A stretch of 33,605 nt of DNA from Methylobacter sp. Lineage in GTDB: Bacteria; Pseudomonadota; Gammaproteobacteria; Methylococcales; Methylomonadaceae. Under the pieces are notes generated by a model. The model made no database searches and was not told the origin of the DNA. It worked only from the letters and a program-made list of their open reading frames with translations. The position numbers were made by a program, and so were the translations under genes. Of this stretch, positions 7,155-16,449 are shown in pieces. The DNA is taken from positions 1-33,605 of the forward strand of contig SCPZ01000110.1 in the NCBI GenBank assembly GCA_004299305.1, given 5' to 3'. Numbering within the stretch: position 1 is the first letter of the stretch; each line of letters begins with the position of its first letter.

Positions 7155-8078
7155 ATGACGATGGACGATAGAGACGGCGTTATTTGGCTGGACGGACAAT
7201 GGGTTGAGTGGCGTGAAGCTAAAGTCCATGTGTTGACGCACACCCTGCATTACGGCTTGGGGGTGTTTGAAGGCATAAGAGCCTATCACGCGGAAAAAGG
7301 CACCGCGATTTTCAAAATGCAGGATCATACCGATCGCCTGTTCCGGTCAGCACATATCATGAATATGCTTATGCCTTACGGCAAAGACGAGCTGAACCAA
7401 GTTCAGCGTGATGCGGTGGCTAAAAACAACCTGGACAGCGCCTATATCCGCAGCATGTGCTTTTTAGGTTCCGAAGGCATGGGACTCCGGGCCGATAACC
7501 TGAAAGTGCATGTCATGGTTGCCGCATGGTCGTGGGGCGCGTATTTGGGCGCGGAAAGCATAGAACAAGGCATCCGCATCCGCACCTCGTCTTATACCCG
7601 CAACCATCACAACAGCACCATGTGCAAAGCCAAAGCCAACGGCAACTACATTAATTCCATACTCGCGTTACAAGAAGCGCGCGCCAATGGTTACGATGAA
7701 GCGTTGATGCTGGATCATGAAGGTTTCGCGGCCGAAGGCAGCGCGGAAAACCTGTTTATCGTGCGTAACGGCAAGATTTACACGCCGGAAACCACTTCAG
7801 CATTGGAAGGCATTACCCGCGATACAGTCATGACCATTGCCAGGGAACAAGGTTATGAAGTGATTGAAAAACGCATCACCCGCGACGAGATTTACGTGGC
7901 CAATGAAGCGTTCTTTACCGGTTCCGCAGCCGAAGTGACGCCAATCAGGGAATTGGACAATCGCGTTATCGGTTCAGGCAGCCGCGGCCCGGTCACTCAG
8001 CAATTGCAATCGCTGTATTTCGACTATGTGCATGGCCGCAGGGACGATCATGCCGATTGGTTGACTTACGTCGCCTAG
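7155..8078 (+). CDS. ilvE: Branched-chain amino acid aminotransferase
   Basis: PLP enzyme for the last step of valine, leucine and isoleucine synthesis, transferring the amino group from glutamate to the branched 2-oxo acids. The 307-residue product is a fold-type IV aminotransferase with YGLGVFEGIRAY (34-44) and the PLP-lysine region CKAKANGNYINS, Lys160 being the likely Schiff-base residue, followed by EARANGYDEALMLDHEGFAAEGSAENLF. The start has TTGGAG eight or so bases upstream. The C-terminus retains FFTGSAAEVTPI, the cofactor phosphate-binding segment. It stands alone between two repeat-filled gaps. Confidence 0.96.
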   Translation: MTMDDRDGVIWLDGQWVEWREAKVHVLTHTLHYGLGVFEGIRAYHAEKGTAIFKMQDHTDRLFRSAHIMNMLMPYGKDELNQVQRDAVAKNNLDSAYIRSMCFLGSEGMGLRADNLKVHVMVAAWSWGAYLGAESIEQGIRIRTSSYTRNHHNSTMCKAKANGNYINSILALQEARANGYDEALMLDHEGFAAEGSAENLFIVRNGKIYTPETTSALEGITRDTVMTIAREQGYEVIEKRITRDEIYVANEAFFTGSAAEVTPIRELDNRVIGSGSRGPVTQQLQSLYFDYVHGRRDDHADWLTYVA

Positions 8079-8083
8079 ATAAT

Positions 8084-8128
8084 AGGACACGGATGCCACA
8101 GATTAGACGGATTTAAACGGATTTTTTT
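8084..8128. repeat. Partial dispersed ACGGAT repeat A
   Basis: GGACACGGATGCCACAG followed by ATTAGACGGATTTAAACGG and a T-run match the left half of the A repeats. The right, inverted half is missing, so it is a fragment. Confidence 0.65.
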
Positions 8129-8173
8129 GCTGGTTCTCAAGCCCAACCTTTAAGGCGTCGACATATCAACAAC

Positions 8174-8206
8174 GCGTCATCCCGGCAGGGAATGCCGGGA
8201 TCCACG
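8174..8206. repeat. REP-like hairpin E, copy 1
   Basis: ATCCCGGCA (8179-8187) and TGCCGGGAT (8193-8201) are perfect 9-bp arms with a GGGAA loop, preceded by CGTC. The same unit occurs at 12582-12611. It is followed at 8212 by a segment (ATGGATGCAGGAGGTAGAGC) that recurs inverted at 12720-12741. Confidence 0.8.
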
Positions 8207-8252
8207 ACCGCATGGATGCAGGAGGTAGAGCAACGCAGGAGCAGTAATGTAG

Positions 8253-8316
8253 GGTACGCTTCGCGTACCATTTTCCAAGCATCGCTCCAAGCTCAATAAA
8301 GGTACGCGCAGCGTAC
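8253..8316. repeat. Pair of GTACGC hairpins between ilvE and waaF
   Basis: GGTACGC-TTC-GCGTACC (8253-8269) is followed by ATTTT. A second hairpin, GTACGC-GCA-GCGTAC, lies at 8302-8316. The first could end ilvE transcription weakly. Together with the preceding repeats they fill the 264-base gap; no gene is visible there. Confidence 0.7.
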
Positions 8317-8342
8317 ATGACTTATGAATATCAGGTAAGGTT

Positions 8343-9407
8343 TTGAAAAAATATCACAAGATTTTAGTCGTCGGTCCCTCTTGGGTCGGCGATATGGTGA
8401 TGGCGCAAAGCCTGTTTATCGCCCTGAAAAATACCCTCCCCGATTGCCGGATTGACGTGCTGGCTCCCTCATGGACATTGTCCCTGCTGGAAAGAATGCC
8501 CGAAGTGAGCAAAGCCATTGCTATGCCGCTACCGCGCGGCAAGTTCGGCTTAATTGAGCGCATCAAGCTGGGTAAAAGCCTACGCTCGGAAAGCTACGAT
8601 CAGGCCATCCTGCTGCCGAATTCCTGGAAATCCGCAATCCCCCCGTTTTTTGCCAACATTCCTGTTCGTACCGGTTACATCGGCGAATGCCGCTGGGGTT
8701 TGCTTAACGATGCCAGAAAGCTGGATAAAAACCTGCTGACTATGACTGTGCAGCGTTTCGTGGCCTTGGGCCTGCCTGTTGATGCACCTATGCCGCCGGT
8801 ATACCCAAAGCCTGCGCTAGCGATCAGCAAAGACCGGCAACAGGCAGTCATCGATAAATTCAAACTGACGCCCTCGCCCGCCGAGTCTGTTCCCGACAGA
8901 CTTACGGCATACACTCCATCCATGGAGATAAAGATCCTGGCCTTATGCCCCGGCGCCGAATACGGCCCGGCAAAACGTTGGCCCCCCGAGTATTACGCCG
9001 AAGTCGCCCGGCAAAAAATCGACCAAGGCTGGCAGGTTTGGCTGTTCGGCTCCGAGAAAGACAAAGACGACGCCGCACAAATCAACAAGGACTGCTCCGG
9101 GCTATGCATCGATTTTTCCGGTAGGACATCCTTAGCCGAGGCGGTCGATTTGATGTCGCTGGCTAATACCGTAGTAAGCAACGATTCCGGCCTGATGCAT
9201 GTCGCCGCCGCGTTGGACAAAAAACTCATCGCCATTTACGGCTCATCGGATCCTGGCTTCACGCCGCCGCTGAACGACAAGGCCTATATTATCTCGTTAA
9301 ATCTTGACTGCGCCCCCTGCTTCAAGCGCGAATGCCCGCTAGGCCACAACCATTGCCTGACCGGTATCACGCCGGAGCGGGTGCTTGAATTGATAACGCT
9401 TAGCTAA
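8343..9407 (+). CDS. waaF: ADP-heptose:LPS heptosyltransferase II
   Basis: Adds the second heptose to the lipopolysaccharide inner core on the cytoplasmic face of the inner membrane. The 354-residue GT9 glycosyltransferase has VVGPSWVGDMVMAQSLF at the N-terminus and, in the C-terminal ADP-heptose domain, LCPGAEYGPAKRWPPEYYAEVA and VVSNDSGLMHVAAAL. The start is TTG, with AGGTAAGG just upstream; no better ATG exists in frame. Between the two domains residues about 180-195 (ESVPDRLTAYTPSME) look inserted and are encoded by a segment with the palindrome CTCCATCCATGGAG, similar to the tail of gph. The gene is 11 bases from waaC and clearly cotranscribed. Confidence 0.93.
   Translation: MKKYHKILVVGPSWVGDMVMAQSLFIALKNTLPDCRIDVLAPSWTLSLLERMPEVSKAIAMPLPRGKFGLIERIKLGKSLRSESYDQAILLPNSWKSAIPPFFANIPVRTGYIGECRWGLLNDARKLDKNLLTMTVQRFVALGLPVDAPMPPVYPKPALAISKDRQQAVIDKFKLTPSPAESVPDRLTAYTPSMEIKILALCPGAEYGPAKRWPPEYYAEVARQKIDQGWQVWLFGSEKDKDDAAQINKDCSGLCIDFSGRTSLAEAVDLMSLANTVVSNDSGLMHVAAALDKKLIAIYGSSDPGFTPPLNDKAYIISLNLDCAPCFKRECPLGHNHCLTGITPERVLELITLS
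8914..8927. repeat. CATCCATGG palindrome inside waaF
   Basis: CTCCAT-CC-ATGGAG in the coding frame. The bases before it (GTTCCCGACAGACTTACGG) resemble those before the palindrome in the gph tail (GCTCCCGGCAATTAC), so the unit seems to be a dispersed repeat tolerated in a protein. Confidence 0.55.
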
Positions 9408-9418
9408 TCGGGGTCTAA

Positions 9419-10417
9419 GTGAAAATTGCGATTGTAAAACTCTCGGCGCTGGGAGACATTGTCCATGCGATGGTCGCTCTCCAATTCATCAAAGCGCATT
9501 CGCCTGCCATTCAGGTCGACTGGGTCGTTGAGGAACGTTTTGCCGACGTTCTAAAAAACAATCCTGACATCGATAACATTCTGACAGTTAACCTGAAAGC
9601 CCTAAAAAGCAACAAGGCCGGAATTTTTGCACAGCTCAAAAAAATGCGCGGCTATGCAAATAACAACTATGACTTGGTTATCGACGCCCAAGGACTGATC
9701 AAGTCAGCGCTTACTGCCAAGATTATAGGAAAGCGCATTGCCGGATTCGATGCCGATTCAATCAGGGAAAAAGCCGCCTCATGGTTTTATGATGTCAAAG
9801 TGGCCTGCGCTTACGATGCCAACACTATCGATAGGAATGCGTTGATACTATCCAGCCCTTTAGGGATAGACATCAGCACCGAGCAAATTCTGGGCAAAAA
9901 GCCGTTCCTGTTTTTCAACAACGAAAATCCGCAACTTTATGATTTCCTGTTAAAAGACCGGCTCAACATTGTACTGGTAATCGGCTCAACCTGGGACAGC
10001 CGTAACTATCCGGCCGCCAAGTTTGTAAAAATAGCCGAGGCCTTGCAGCAAAACTGCCTGGTCGTTTGGGGCAACGAACAGGAAAAAAACACCGCAGCGT
10101 GGATGGCAGCGCAATCCGAGCTGATTAAAGTCATGCCCAAGCTGGACTTAAACAGCCTGAAAGCGCTGATTGCCAAAGCCGATTTACTGATCGGCAACGA
10201 TACCGGGCCGACCCATATGGCCTGGGGGCTAAATAGGCCTTCAATCACCCTCTTCGGCCCGACCCCGGTCAGCCGGGTTTACCAAACCGACATTAACAAA
10301 GTGGTTAAGTCCGCATCCATCGTCAATCCGTATAAACTCAACAAGCAGGATTATTCGATCAAGGACATTGATGAGCAAACGATTATCGGGCAGGCAAAAC
10401 TTTTGTTATCGTTATGA
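9419..10417 (+). CDS. waaC: ADP-heptose:LPS heptosyltransferase I
   Basis: Adds the first heptose to Kdo of the lipopolysaccharide inner core. The 332-residue GT9 protein begins IAIVKLSALGDIVHAM, the WaaC hallmark, and has VDWVVEERFADVL and, near the C-terminus, LLIGNDTGPTHMAWGLNRPSITLFGPTPVSR, the nucleotide-sugar binding segment. The start is GTG with GGGG five bases upstream, 11 bases after waaF. Base composition is more A/T-rich in its central part than waaF. The pair would act in consecutive steps of core synthesis. Confidence 0.93.
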   Translation: MKIAIVKLSALGDIVHAMVALQFIKAHSPAIQVDWVVEERFADVLKNNPDIDNILTVNLKALKSNKAGIFAQLKKMRGYANNNYDLVIDAQGLIKSALTAKIIGKRIAGFDADSIREKAASWFYDVKVACAYDANTIDRNALILSSPLGIDISTEQILGKKPFLFFNNENPQLYDFLLKDRLNIVLVIGSTWDSRNYPAAKFVKIAEALQQNCLVVWGNEQEKNTAAWMAAQSELIKVMPKLDLNSLKALIAKADLLIGNDTGPTHMAWGLNRPSITLFGPTPVSRVYQTDINKVVKSASIVNPYKLNKQDYSIKDIDEQTIIGQAKLLLSL

Positions 10418-10508
10418 ATGACTTGATTTCGATAATCACTGATTGCTATTGTTTTATGCCATAATAGCCAGTTGATTTTGCCTTCGAATTGATTGAACTT
10501 TTTACACT

Positions 10509-12527
10509 ATGTCAGATAGAAAAATTCTCGTCACCAGCGCCCTGCCTTACGCCAACGGCCCCATTCATCTCGGTCATCTGGTCGAATATATTCAAACCGA
10601 TATTTGGGTGCGTTTCCAGAAACAACGCGGCAACCTTTGCTATTACGTTTGCGCGGACGACACCCACGGCACGCCGATTATGCTCAGGGCGGATCGCGAA
10701 GGCATTACCCCTGAACAACTTATTACCCAGGTCGGCAAGGAACATTTGGCCGATTTTATCGAATTCGGCGTAGCGTTCGATAATTACCACAGCACCCATT
10801 CCGAAGAAAATAAAGCTTACTCAGAACTGATCTACGAGCGTTTACGCGATGCCGGACATATCAGCTCACGCAGCATTACCCAAGCCTTTGACCCGGTCAA
10901 GAACATGTTTTTGTCCGACCGTTTCATCAAAGGCGAATGCCCCAAATGCGGCGCAGCCGATCAATACGGCGACGGCTGCGAAGCCTGTGGTTCAACATAC
11001 TCGCCGACCGAACTGAAAAACGCGGTGTCGGCGATTTCAGGCGCAAAACCCGTCGATAAAGATTCCGTACATTATTTTTTCGACCTGGCTAATTTTAGCG
11101 ACATGTTGCGCGAGTGGACCCACGCCGGTCACTTGCAGCCCGAAGTCAGCAACAAATTGGCCGAATGGCTGGACGGCGGATTGCAACAATGGGACATAAG
11201 CCGCGATGCGCCGTATTTCGGCTTTGAAATCCCCGATGCGCCCGGCAAATATTTTTACGTCTGGCTGGATGCGCCGATCGGTTACATGGCCAGTTTTAAA
11301 AACCTGTGCGATAAAGAAGCGCTGGATTTTAACGATTTCTGGTCCAAAAACAGCGACGCCGAGCTGTACCATTTCATCGGCAAAGACATCATTTATTTCC
11401 ACGCCCTATTCTGGCCTGCAATGCTCAGCGGCGCGCACTTTCGAACGCCCAGCGCGATTTTTGCGCACGGTTTTTTAACCGTGAACGGCGAAAAAATGTC
11501 CAAATCGCGCGGCACCTTTATCACCGCCAGAACCTACCTGGATCATTTGAATCCTGAGTACCTGCGCTATTATTTTGCCGCCAAGCTCAGCGCCGGGGTC
11601 GATGACATAGACTTGAATTTCGACGATTTCAGCCAGCGGGTTAATTCCGACCTGGTCGGCAAAGTGGTCAACATCGCCAGCCGTTGCAGCGGTTTTATCG
11701 CCAAGCGCTTTGATAACAAGTTGTCCGAACACTGTTCGGATCAGGCTTTATTCCATGAATTCGTCAGCGCCAATGAGCATATTGCCGCACTTTACGAGGC
11801 GCGCGAATTCGGCAAAGCCATGCGCGAAATCATGGCGCTGGCCGATAAGGCCAACCAATATATCGATGAGCTTAAGCCTTGGCTGATTGCCAAGGAAGAG
11901 GGCAAGGATGAACAGTTACACGAAGTCTGCACGATGGGGCTCAACCTGTTCCGCTTACTGGCCGTTTATTTGAAACCGGTGCTTCCTGTTTTGTCCGGTA
12001 ATGCGGAAAGCTTTTTAAACATAGCCGAGCAAGCTTGGCCGGTTGATGCGAAGCCCTTATTGAACCATGTCATCAATGAATTCAAACCGTTAATGACACG
12101 GGTTGAGGCCGACAAAATCGAGGCGATTGTAGAGGCCTCCAAAGAAAACCTGGAAAAAACCGCCGAAGCCCCAAAGCCTAAAAAATGCGAGCCCATTGCC
12201 CCCACCATCGAGTTTGAAGATTTCGCCAAACTGGATTTGCGTATCGCCAGGATCATCAAAGCCGATCATGTCGAAGGCGCAGACAAGTTATTGCAGTTGA
12301 CCGTAGATATAGGCGATGAAACCCGCAACATATTCGCCGGCATTAAATCCGCCTACAGCCCGGAAGACCTGGAAGGAAAATTGACCTTAGTCATCGCCAA
12401 TCTTGCACCGAGGAAAATGCGTTTTGGCTTGTCCGAAGGCATGGTGCTGGCGGCAGGTCCCGGCGGCAAGGATATTTGGATTTTGAGTCCTGATGAAGGC
12501 GCTGAGCCGGGGATGCGGGTTAAGTAA
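10509..12527 (+). CDS. metG: Methionyl-tRNA synthetase
   Basis: Class I synthetase that charges tRNA-Met. The 672-residue product carries [16 protein letters not shown] (HIGH motif, here HLGH), a zinc knuckle C-x2-C-x9-C-x2-C ([18 protein letters not shown], near residues 143-160), and [11 protein letters not shown] (KMSKS). The C-terminal ~105 residues are the EMAP/Trbp111-type tRNA-binding and dimerisation domain ([31 protein letters not shown]). Length and domain order match the E. coli enzyme. It is followed by an rnfB-like gene, a common neighbour in gammaproteobacteria, here separated from it by 239 bases of repeats. Confidence 0.98.
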   Translation: MSDRKILVTSALPYANGPIHLGHLVEYIQTDIWVRFQKQRGNLCYYVCADDTHGTPIMLRADREGITPEQLITQVGKEHLADFIEFGVAFDNYHSTHSEENKAYSELIYERLRDAGHISSRSITQAFDPVKNMFLSDRFIKGECPKCGAADQYGDGCEACGSTYSPTELKNAVSAISGAKPVDKDSVHYFFDLANFSDMLREWTHAGHLQPEVSNKLAEWLDGGLQQWDISRDAPYFGFEIPDAPGKYFYVWLDAPIGYMASFKNLCDKEALDFNDFWSKNSDAELYHFIGKDIIYFHALFWPAMLSGAHFRTPSAIFAHGFLTVNGEKMSKSRGTFITARTYLDHLNPEYLRYYFAAKLSAGVDDIDLNFDDFSQRVNSDLVGKVVNIASRCSGFIAKRFDNKLSEHCSDQALFHEFVSANEHIAALYEAREFGKAMREIMALADKANQYIDELKPWLIAKEEGKDEQLHEVCTMGLNLFRLLAVYLKPVLPVLSGNAESFLNIAEQAWPVDAKPLLNHVINEFKPLMTRVEADKIEAIVEASKENLEKTAEAPKPKKCEPIAPTIEFEDFAKLDLRIARIIKADHVEGADKLLQLTVDIGDETRNIFAGIKSAYSPEDLEGKLTLVIANLAPRKMRFGLSEGMVLAAGPGGKDIWILSPDEGAEPGMRVK

Positions 12528-12581
12528 GCACCTTATCGTTCCCACGCTCCGGTGCTCATTGTTATACACGAGCATAAAGCA

Positions 12582-12741
12582 CGTCATCCCGGCAGGGATT
12601 GCCGGGATCCAGAGCACAGGGATGTGAAACATAAATCCAAAAGGTTTCATTTAGGTGAAAAAGCAGTCTGCGAAATGTAGTATTTGCCATCCATCGCTTC
12701 TCGGCAATTGCTCCATGCATTGCTCTACCTCCTGCATCCAT
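12582..12741. repeat. REP-like hairpin E (copy 2) and associated inverted segment
   Basis: ATCCCGGCA (12586-12594) and TGCCGGGAT (12600-12608) form the same hairpin as at 8179-8201. At 12720-12741 lies the reverse complement of the ATGGATGCAGGAGGTAGAGC segment at 8212-8233. The block fills the metG-rnfB gap; no gene is seen in it. Confidence 0.75.
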
Positions 12742-12766
12742 GACTATAGGGCTTGCGTAGATTCCT

Positions 12767-13351
12767 ATGCCTGAATTCCCCACCTTGATTGACCAAATAA
12801 ACGCATTACTGCCGCAGACCCAATGCGGGCAATGCAGCTTCCAAGGCTGCCGCCCTTACGCCGAAGCTATTGCTTCCGGCGTGGCGGACATCAACCAATG
12901 TCCGCCGGGCGGTGATGAAGGCATACGCGATCTGGCCGATTTATTGGGCGTCTCCCCCAAACCGCTGAATACCCACTTTGGTGTACATAAGCCTGCAAGC
13001 GTCGCATTTATCGTTGAGGAAGATTGTATCGGCTGTACCAAATGCATTGCCGCCTGCCCGGTCGATGCAATATTGGGTGCGGCAAAATTTATGCATACGG
13101 TTATAGCCTCGGAATGTACCGGATGTGAATTATGCATAGCGCCTTGCCCGGTAGATTGCATCATCATGCAACCCGCACCGCCAACTAATGCCGACGGGCA
13201 TCGGGCGCAAAAATCCGCACAGGCAAAACGGCGCTACGATGCGCGCTGCTTGCGTAAGGAAAAAGAAGAAGTTGAAAAAGCGGAACGTGCGAAAAAGAAA
13301 AAACAGGCCTTGCTGGCGGCCAACTTAAGGCGGAATATGCCTAAGGCTTAA
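12767..13351 (+). CDS. RnfB/RsxB-like multi-cluster ferredoxin lacking the membrane anchor
   Basis: Electron-transfer iron-sulfur protein related to subunit B of the Rnf/Rsx complex. The 194-residue product starts directly with the 4Fe-4S domain of RnfB ([18 protein letters not shown]...NQCPPGG), followed by two classic 2[4Fe-4S] motifs, [14 protein letters not shown] and [14 protein letters not shown]. The N-terminal transmembrane helix of true RnfB is absent, and the C-terminus instead ends in a Lys/Glu/Arg-rich probable helix (residues ~147-194). No other rnf gene is in the window. Placement after metG is typical of this orphan form in Gammaproteobacteria. It is likely a soluble ferredoxin whose partner is unknown. 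The ribosome site before ATG 12767 is weak. Confidence 0.88.
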   Translation: MPEFPTLIDQINALLPQTQCGQCSFQGCRPYAEAIASGVADINQCPPGGDEGIRDLADLLGVSPKPLNTHFGVHKPASVAFIVEEDCIGCTKCIAACPVDAILGAAKFMHTVIASECTGCELCIAPCPVDCIIMQPAPPTNADGHRAQKSAQAKRRYDARCLRKEKEEVEKAERAKKKKQALLAANLRRNMPKA

Positions 13352-13381
13352 CCTAGCGCAGACTCCTAGAAAATGCAATTG

Positions 13382-13507
13382 AGCCACGGATGAACGCGGA
13401 TATTCACGTATTAACAACGGCTTACATCAATTCTTTGCGCTACCCTTTGGGTGAACTGCTAAGTAACAGAATGTTTTATCAGCGTTTATCTGTGTAAATC
13501 CGTGGCT
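13382..13507. repeat. Dispersed ACGGAT repeat A, diverged copy
   Basis: AGCCACGGAT (13382-13391) and ATCCGTGGCT (13498-13507) are perfect 10-bp inverted ends. Inside are CGCGGATATTCACG and TTTATCTGTGTAAATC, decayed versions of the A tracts. It fills the gap between the rnfB-like gene and purK. Confidence 0.7.
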
Positions 13508-13550
13508 GACTGATTTTTTTTAGGTTTAATGGCTAAGCCAACCGTATAGT

Positions 13551-13574
13551 GGGGAAACATGACGAACCTTCCCC
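13551..13574 (-). terminator. Weak hairpin downstream of purK
   Basis: GGGGAA (13551-13556) pairs with TTCCCC (13569-13574) just beyond the purK stop. There is no T-run on the purK strand, so termination here is uncertain. Confidence 0.3.
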
Positions 13575-13586
13575 GCCTGCAAACAT

Positions 13587-14681
13587 CTACGAATCGTCAA
13601 CCTGGTCGGCAAGCAGGCTCAGCTTCTTAACTAACCCCGATAATTGTTCTGGATTCTCTGCACGCACCGTGGCATGAGCCACTTTACGGCCTTTGCGCGG
13701 GGATTTATCGTACAAATGCAAATGCGCCTTAGGGATTTCCAATATATCTTTAGTCTCGGGAAGTCCGCCGATGAAATTAACCATTGCTGCGTTGCCTACC
13801 GGTGTTGTTGCGCCTAAAGGCAAATCCAGAATCGCCCGTAAATGATTTTCAAATTGGCTGGTTTCCGCGCCCTCAATCGTCCAGTGGCCTGAATTATGCA
13901 CTCGTGGCGCAAACTCGTTGGCAACCAGCTTTCCGTCTATTTCAAATAATTCCAACGCCAGCACACCGACATAATCCAACGCTTCCAGCAAGCGGGATAC
14001 ATAGGTTTCGGCCTGTCGTTGCATGGGATCATCGGCGCGGCATTCGGAAACGCGCAGGATGCCGCCGCGATGCAGGTTTTCCGATAACGGGTAGAAAACA
14101 ATCGCCCCTGAAACATTACGCACCGCAATGATAGACACTTCCCGGCTAAACGGGACGAAAGCCTCAACGACAGACGGGACGCCTTGCAATAACGCCCAAG
14201 CGCCTGTTAAATCGTCCTCCGATTTGAGCAGGGACTGGCCTTTGCCGTCGTAGCCTTGAGTGCGACTTTTCAAAATAGCCGGGTAGCCGATGGTGGTCAT
14301 GGCTTGTTGCAGGCTTTCGAGGCTGTCCACCGCTGCATAATCGGGCGTAGGGATGCCGATGTCATGGAAAAAAGTTTTTTCGGCTAATCGATCCTGGGCA
14401 ACGGCCAGAGCTTTCGGGGAGGGATGGACTTGGGTGTGAGAAGCCAAAAACTCTGCGACTTCAGACGGCACATTTTCGAACTCATAAGTGACTACATCGG
14501 CGCGTTCGGCCAACTGCGCCAGCAATTTAGGATCGTTGTAGTCGCCGATCAAAGGTTCGCCCAGCCTGTTCGCGCAGGCATCGGCGGACGGATCGAGAAA
14601 AATAAAATCCACCCCTAAAGGAATGCCCGCCAACGCTATCATTCTGGCCAACTGGCCTGCGCCCAATACACCGACTATCAT
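13587..14681 (-). CDS. purK: N5-carboxyaminoimidazole ribonucleotide synthase
   Basis: ATP-grasp enzyme of purine synthesis that carboxylates AIR to N5-CAIR using bicarbonate and ATP. The 364-residue protein starts [18 protein letters not shown] and has [10 protein letters not shown], the ATP-grasp segments [17 protein letters not shown] and [18 protein letters not shown], and [31 protein letters not shown] near the active site. It overlaps the end of purE by four bases (ATGA), so the two are translationally coupled; PurE then converts N5-CAIR to CAIR. The gene looks complete. Confidence 0.97.
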   Translation of the reverse strand: MIVGVLGAGQLARMIALAGIPLGVDFIFLDPSADACANRLGEPLIGDYNDPKLLAQLAERADVVTYEFENVPSEVAEFLASHTQVHPSPKALAVAQDRLAEKTFFHDIGIPTPDYAAVDSLESLQQAMTTIGYPAILKSRTQGYDGKGQSLLKSEDDLTGAWALLQGVPSVVEAFVPFSREVSIIAVRNVSGAIVFYPLSENLHRGGILRVSECRADDPMQRQAETYVSRLLEALDYVGVLALELFEIDGKLVANEFAPRVHNSGHWTIEGAETSQFENHLRAILDLPLGATTPVGNAAMVNFIGGLPETKDILEIPKAHLHLYDKSPRKGRKVAHATVRAENPEQLSGLVKKLSLLADQVDDS

Positions 14682-15178
14682 AAATCGTCCTCTGCTCGTG
14701 GATCTGAGTGTGCAAGCACCGATTCGGTTTGCTCACGCCTGAAATTTTGTAATGCGTCCTTATACTGGACATGTTTGTTGCTGATAATGGCCGCTGCCAG
14801 CAAAGCTGCGTTGATCGCGCCCGCTTTACCTATCGCCAGCGTGCCGACCGGAATGCCGGCCGGCATTTGTACGATGGACAGCAGCGAATCCATGCCGTTC
14901 AGGGCTTTGGACTGTACCGGCACACCCAACACGGGGACGGCGGTTTTCGCTGCGGTCATGCCCGGCAAATGCGCCGCTCCGCCCGCCCCGGCGATGATCA
15001 CTTCCAGGCCCTTGGTCTCGGCTGTTTCGGCATAATTGAACAGTTTATCCGGTGTACGGTGCGCCGAAACGACCTCAACCTCATGCGGGATGCCAAGCCG
15101 TTCCAGCGTTTCCGCTGCAAAGCGCATGGTTTCCCAGTCAGAGGTCGAGCCCATGATGATGCCAACCAGTGCGGTCAT
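14678..15178 (-). CDS. purE: N5-carboxyaminoimidazole ribonucleotide mutase
   Basis: Rearranges N5-CAIR to CAIR in purine synthesis, the step after PurK. The 166-residue product has the class I PurE signature [14 protein letters not shown] at the N-terminus, [19 protein letters not shown], and the loop [56 protein letters not shown] split here only by its natural order. AAGGAG lies about eight bases upstream of the ATG. It is first in the purE-purK operon. Confidence 0.97.
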   Translation of the reverse strand: MTALVGIIMGSTSDWETMRFAAETLERLGIPHEVEVVSAHRTPDKLFNYAETAETKGLEVIIAGAGGAAHLPGMTAAKTAVPVLGVPVQSKALNGMDSLLSIVQMPAGIPVGTLAIGKAGAINAALLAAAIISNKHVQYKDALQNFRREQTESVLAHSDPRAEDDL

Positions 15179-15184
15179 CTGTAA

Positions 15185-15486
15185 CTCCTTATTAAGCAGG
15201 TAATCATAAATTTCTAATTGGAAGTGCCTGTATAAATTTCGATGCGTATTTGCGTTTTGTTAATTTAGTTTTTTGTAACTACCAGCAGATAGAAAATGGA
15301 ACACTCGGGCGTGGTTTCACTACCTTGTTGTTAATTTTTAGCGGCCTTAAAAGTATAATAAGCTTATCAGGCTATCAATTTGGATATTATATAAATTAAG
15401 TCGATTTAAACGCATCGGGCAAGATTTTAAAATGTCGGGGGTGACAGCTTATACCAATAATCTAAAGCGTCAAGGCGTTCTTGTTT
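15185..15486. other. A/T-rich gap upstream of purE with no recognised gene
   Basis: Apart from the purE ribosome site at its left edge, no coding pattern, RNA or repeat is recognised. It probably holds the purE promoter. No 16-bp PurR-type operator was identified with certainty. Confidence 0.4.
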
Positions 15487-15660
15487 TCAATTCTTTTCGC
15501 AGTCATCCATTAGCTTTATTGAAAGCAACAAAGCTGAATTGACTTTCATTTCATCTACAGTAGCATAAGCGTAGTTGCCTTGACGGATAGCCTCATTGAC
15601 ACGCGCTACATGATGAATAAGACGGGGATCGAAATAAAATTTCTCCGCACGCTTACCCAT
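15487..15660 (-). CDS. Short hypothetical ORF, possibly a gene remnant
   Basis: An uninterrupted 57-codon frame begins at ATG 15660 (MGKRAEKFYFDP) and ends at TGA 15487-15489 (LMDDCEKN). The amino-acid mix looks protein-like: charged, with a helical stretch HHVARVNEAIRQGNY and DEMKVNSALLLSIKLMDD. The frame is open for about 16 codons upstream of the ATG (ending VVPPPG) without another start, which suggests either a lost 5' end or a start elsewhere. No clear ribosome site and no family recognised. It is divergent from ubiG and points toward purE. Confidence 0.35.
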   Translation of the reverse strand: MGKRAEKFYFDPRLIHHVARVNEAIRQGNYAYATVDEMKVNSALLLSIKLMDDCEKN

Positions 15661-15738
15661 ACCCGGTGGCGGAACAACATATGACGAATAACCTACTAAT
15701 ATAGTAAACTATCTCAACCTCACATTACGGTTAACACC

Positions 15739-16446
15739 ATGACAGCAACAAACAATGTACACCCGCACGAAATCCATAAATTCGGTTCGATGGCGGAACG
15801 CTGGTGGGATACCCAGGGCGAATTCAAAACCCTGCACGACATTAATCCGCTTCGCATCCAGTTTATCCGCCGTTATGCGGATATGGCAGGCAAACGCATC
15901 GTTGATGTCGGTTGCGGCGGCGGTATTTTAACCGAAGGCTTGGCTAAACAGGGCGCCGATGCATTAGGTATCGACCTGAGTGAAGACTTGATCGACATCG
16001 CCGATCTGCACGGGCTTGAATCAGGCGTTAACGCGCATTATCAAAAAATCAGCGCCGAAGACTTGGCTAAGCAACAGCCGGAAAGCTTCGATCATGTGAC
16101 TTGCATGGAAATGCTCGAACATGTGCCGGATCCCGGCTCTATCATTTCCGCTTGCGCAACAATGGTTAAGCCCGGCGGCATGGTGTTTTTCTCGACGCTG
16201 AACCGCAAACCTAAAGCGTACTTATTGGCTATTTTTGCAGCGGAATACGTCCTGCACATGTTGCCTAAAGGCACACATGACTTTAAAACCTTTATCAAGC
16301 CATCGGAGTTGTGCCAGTCAGCGCGTGCGGCAGGCCTTGAATTGCAGGGCATGGTAGGGATTGAATACAACCCGTTTACCAAGCATTTTAGCCTTGGCAA
16401 AGACATTGATGTTAATTACATCGCCGCCTTTAAGCGTTCCGCGTGA
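15739..16446 (+). CDS. ubiG: Ubiquinone biosynthesis O-methyltransferase
   Basis: SAM-dependent methyltransferase that performs both O-methylations of the ubiquinone ring. The 235-residue protein starts with the typical EIHKFGSMAERWWDTQGEFKTLHDINPLRI, has SAM motif I VDVGCGGGILTEGLA (55-69), ALGIDLSEDLIDIA, and CMEMLEHVPDP, and ends with GIEYNPFTKHFSLGKDIDVNYIAAFKR. The gene opens a tightly packed run ubiG-gph-yciK-sufT-pilZ; gph starts only three bases after its stop. ubiG-gph linkage is common in Gammaproteobacteria. Confidence 0.97.
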   Translation: MTATNNVHPHEIHKFGSMAERWWDTQGEFKTLHDINPLRIQFIRRYADMAGKRIVDVGCGGGILTEGLAKQGADALGIDLSEDLIDIADLHGLESGVNAHYQKISAEDLAKQQPESFDHVTCMEMLEHVPDPGSIISACATMVKPGGMVFFSTLNRKPKAYLLAIFAAEYVLHMLPKGTHDFKTFIKPSELCQSARAAGLELQGMVGIEYNPFTKHFSLGKDIDVNYIAAFKRSA

Positions 16447-16449
16447 AAT

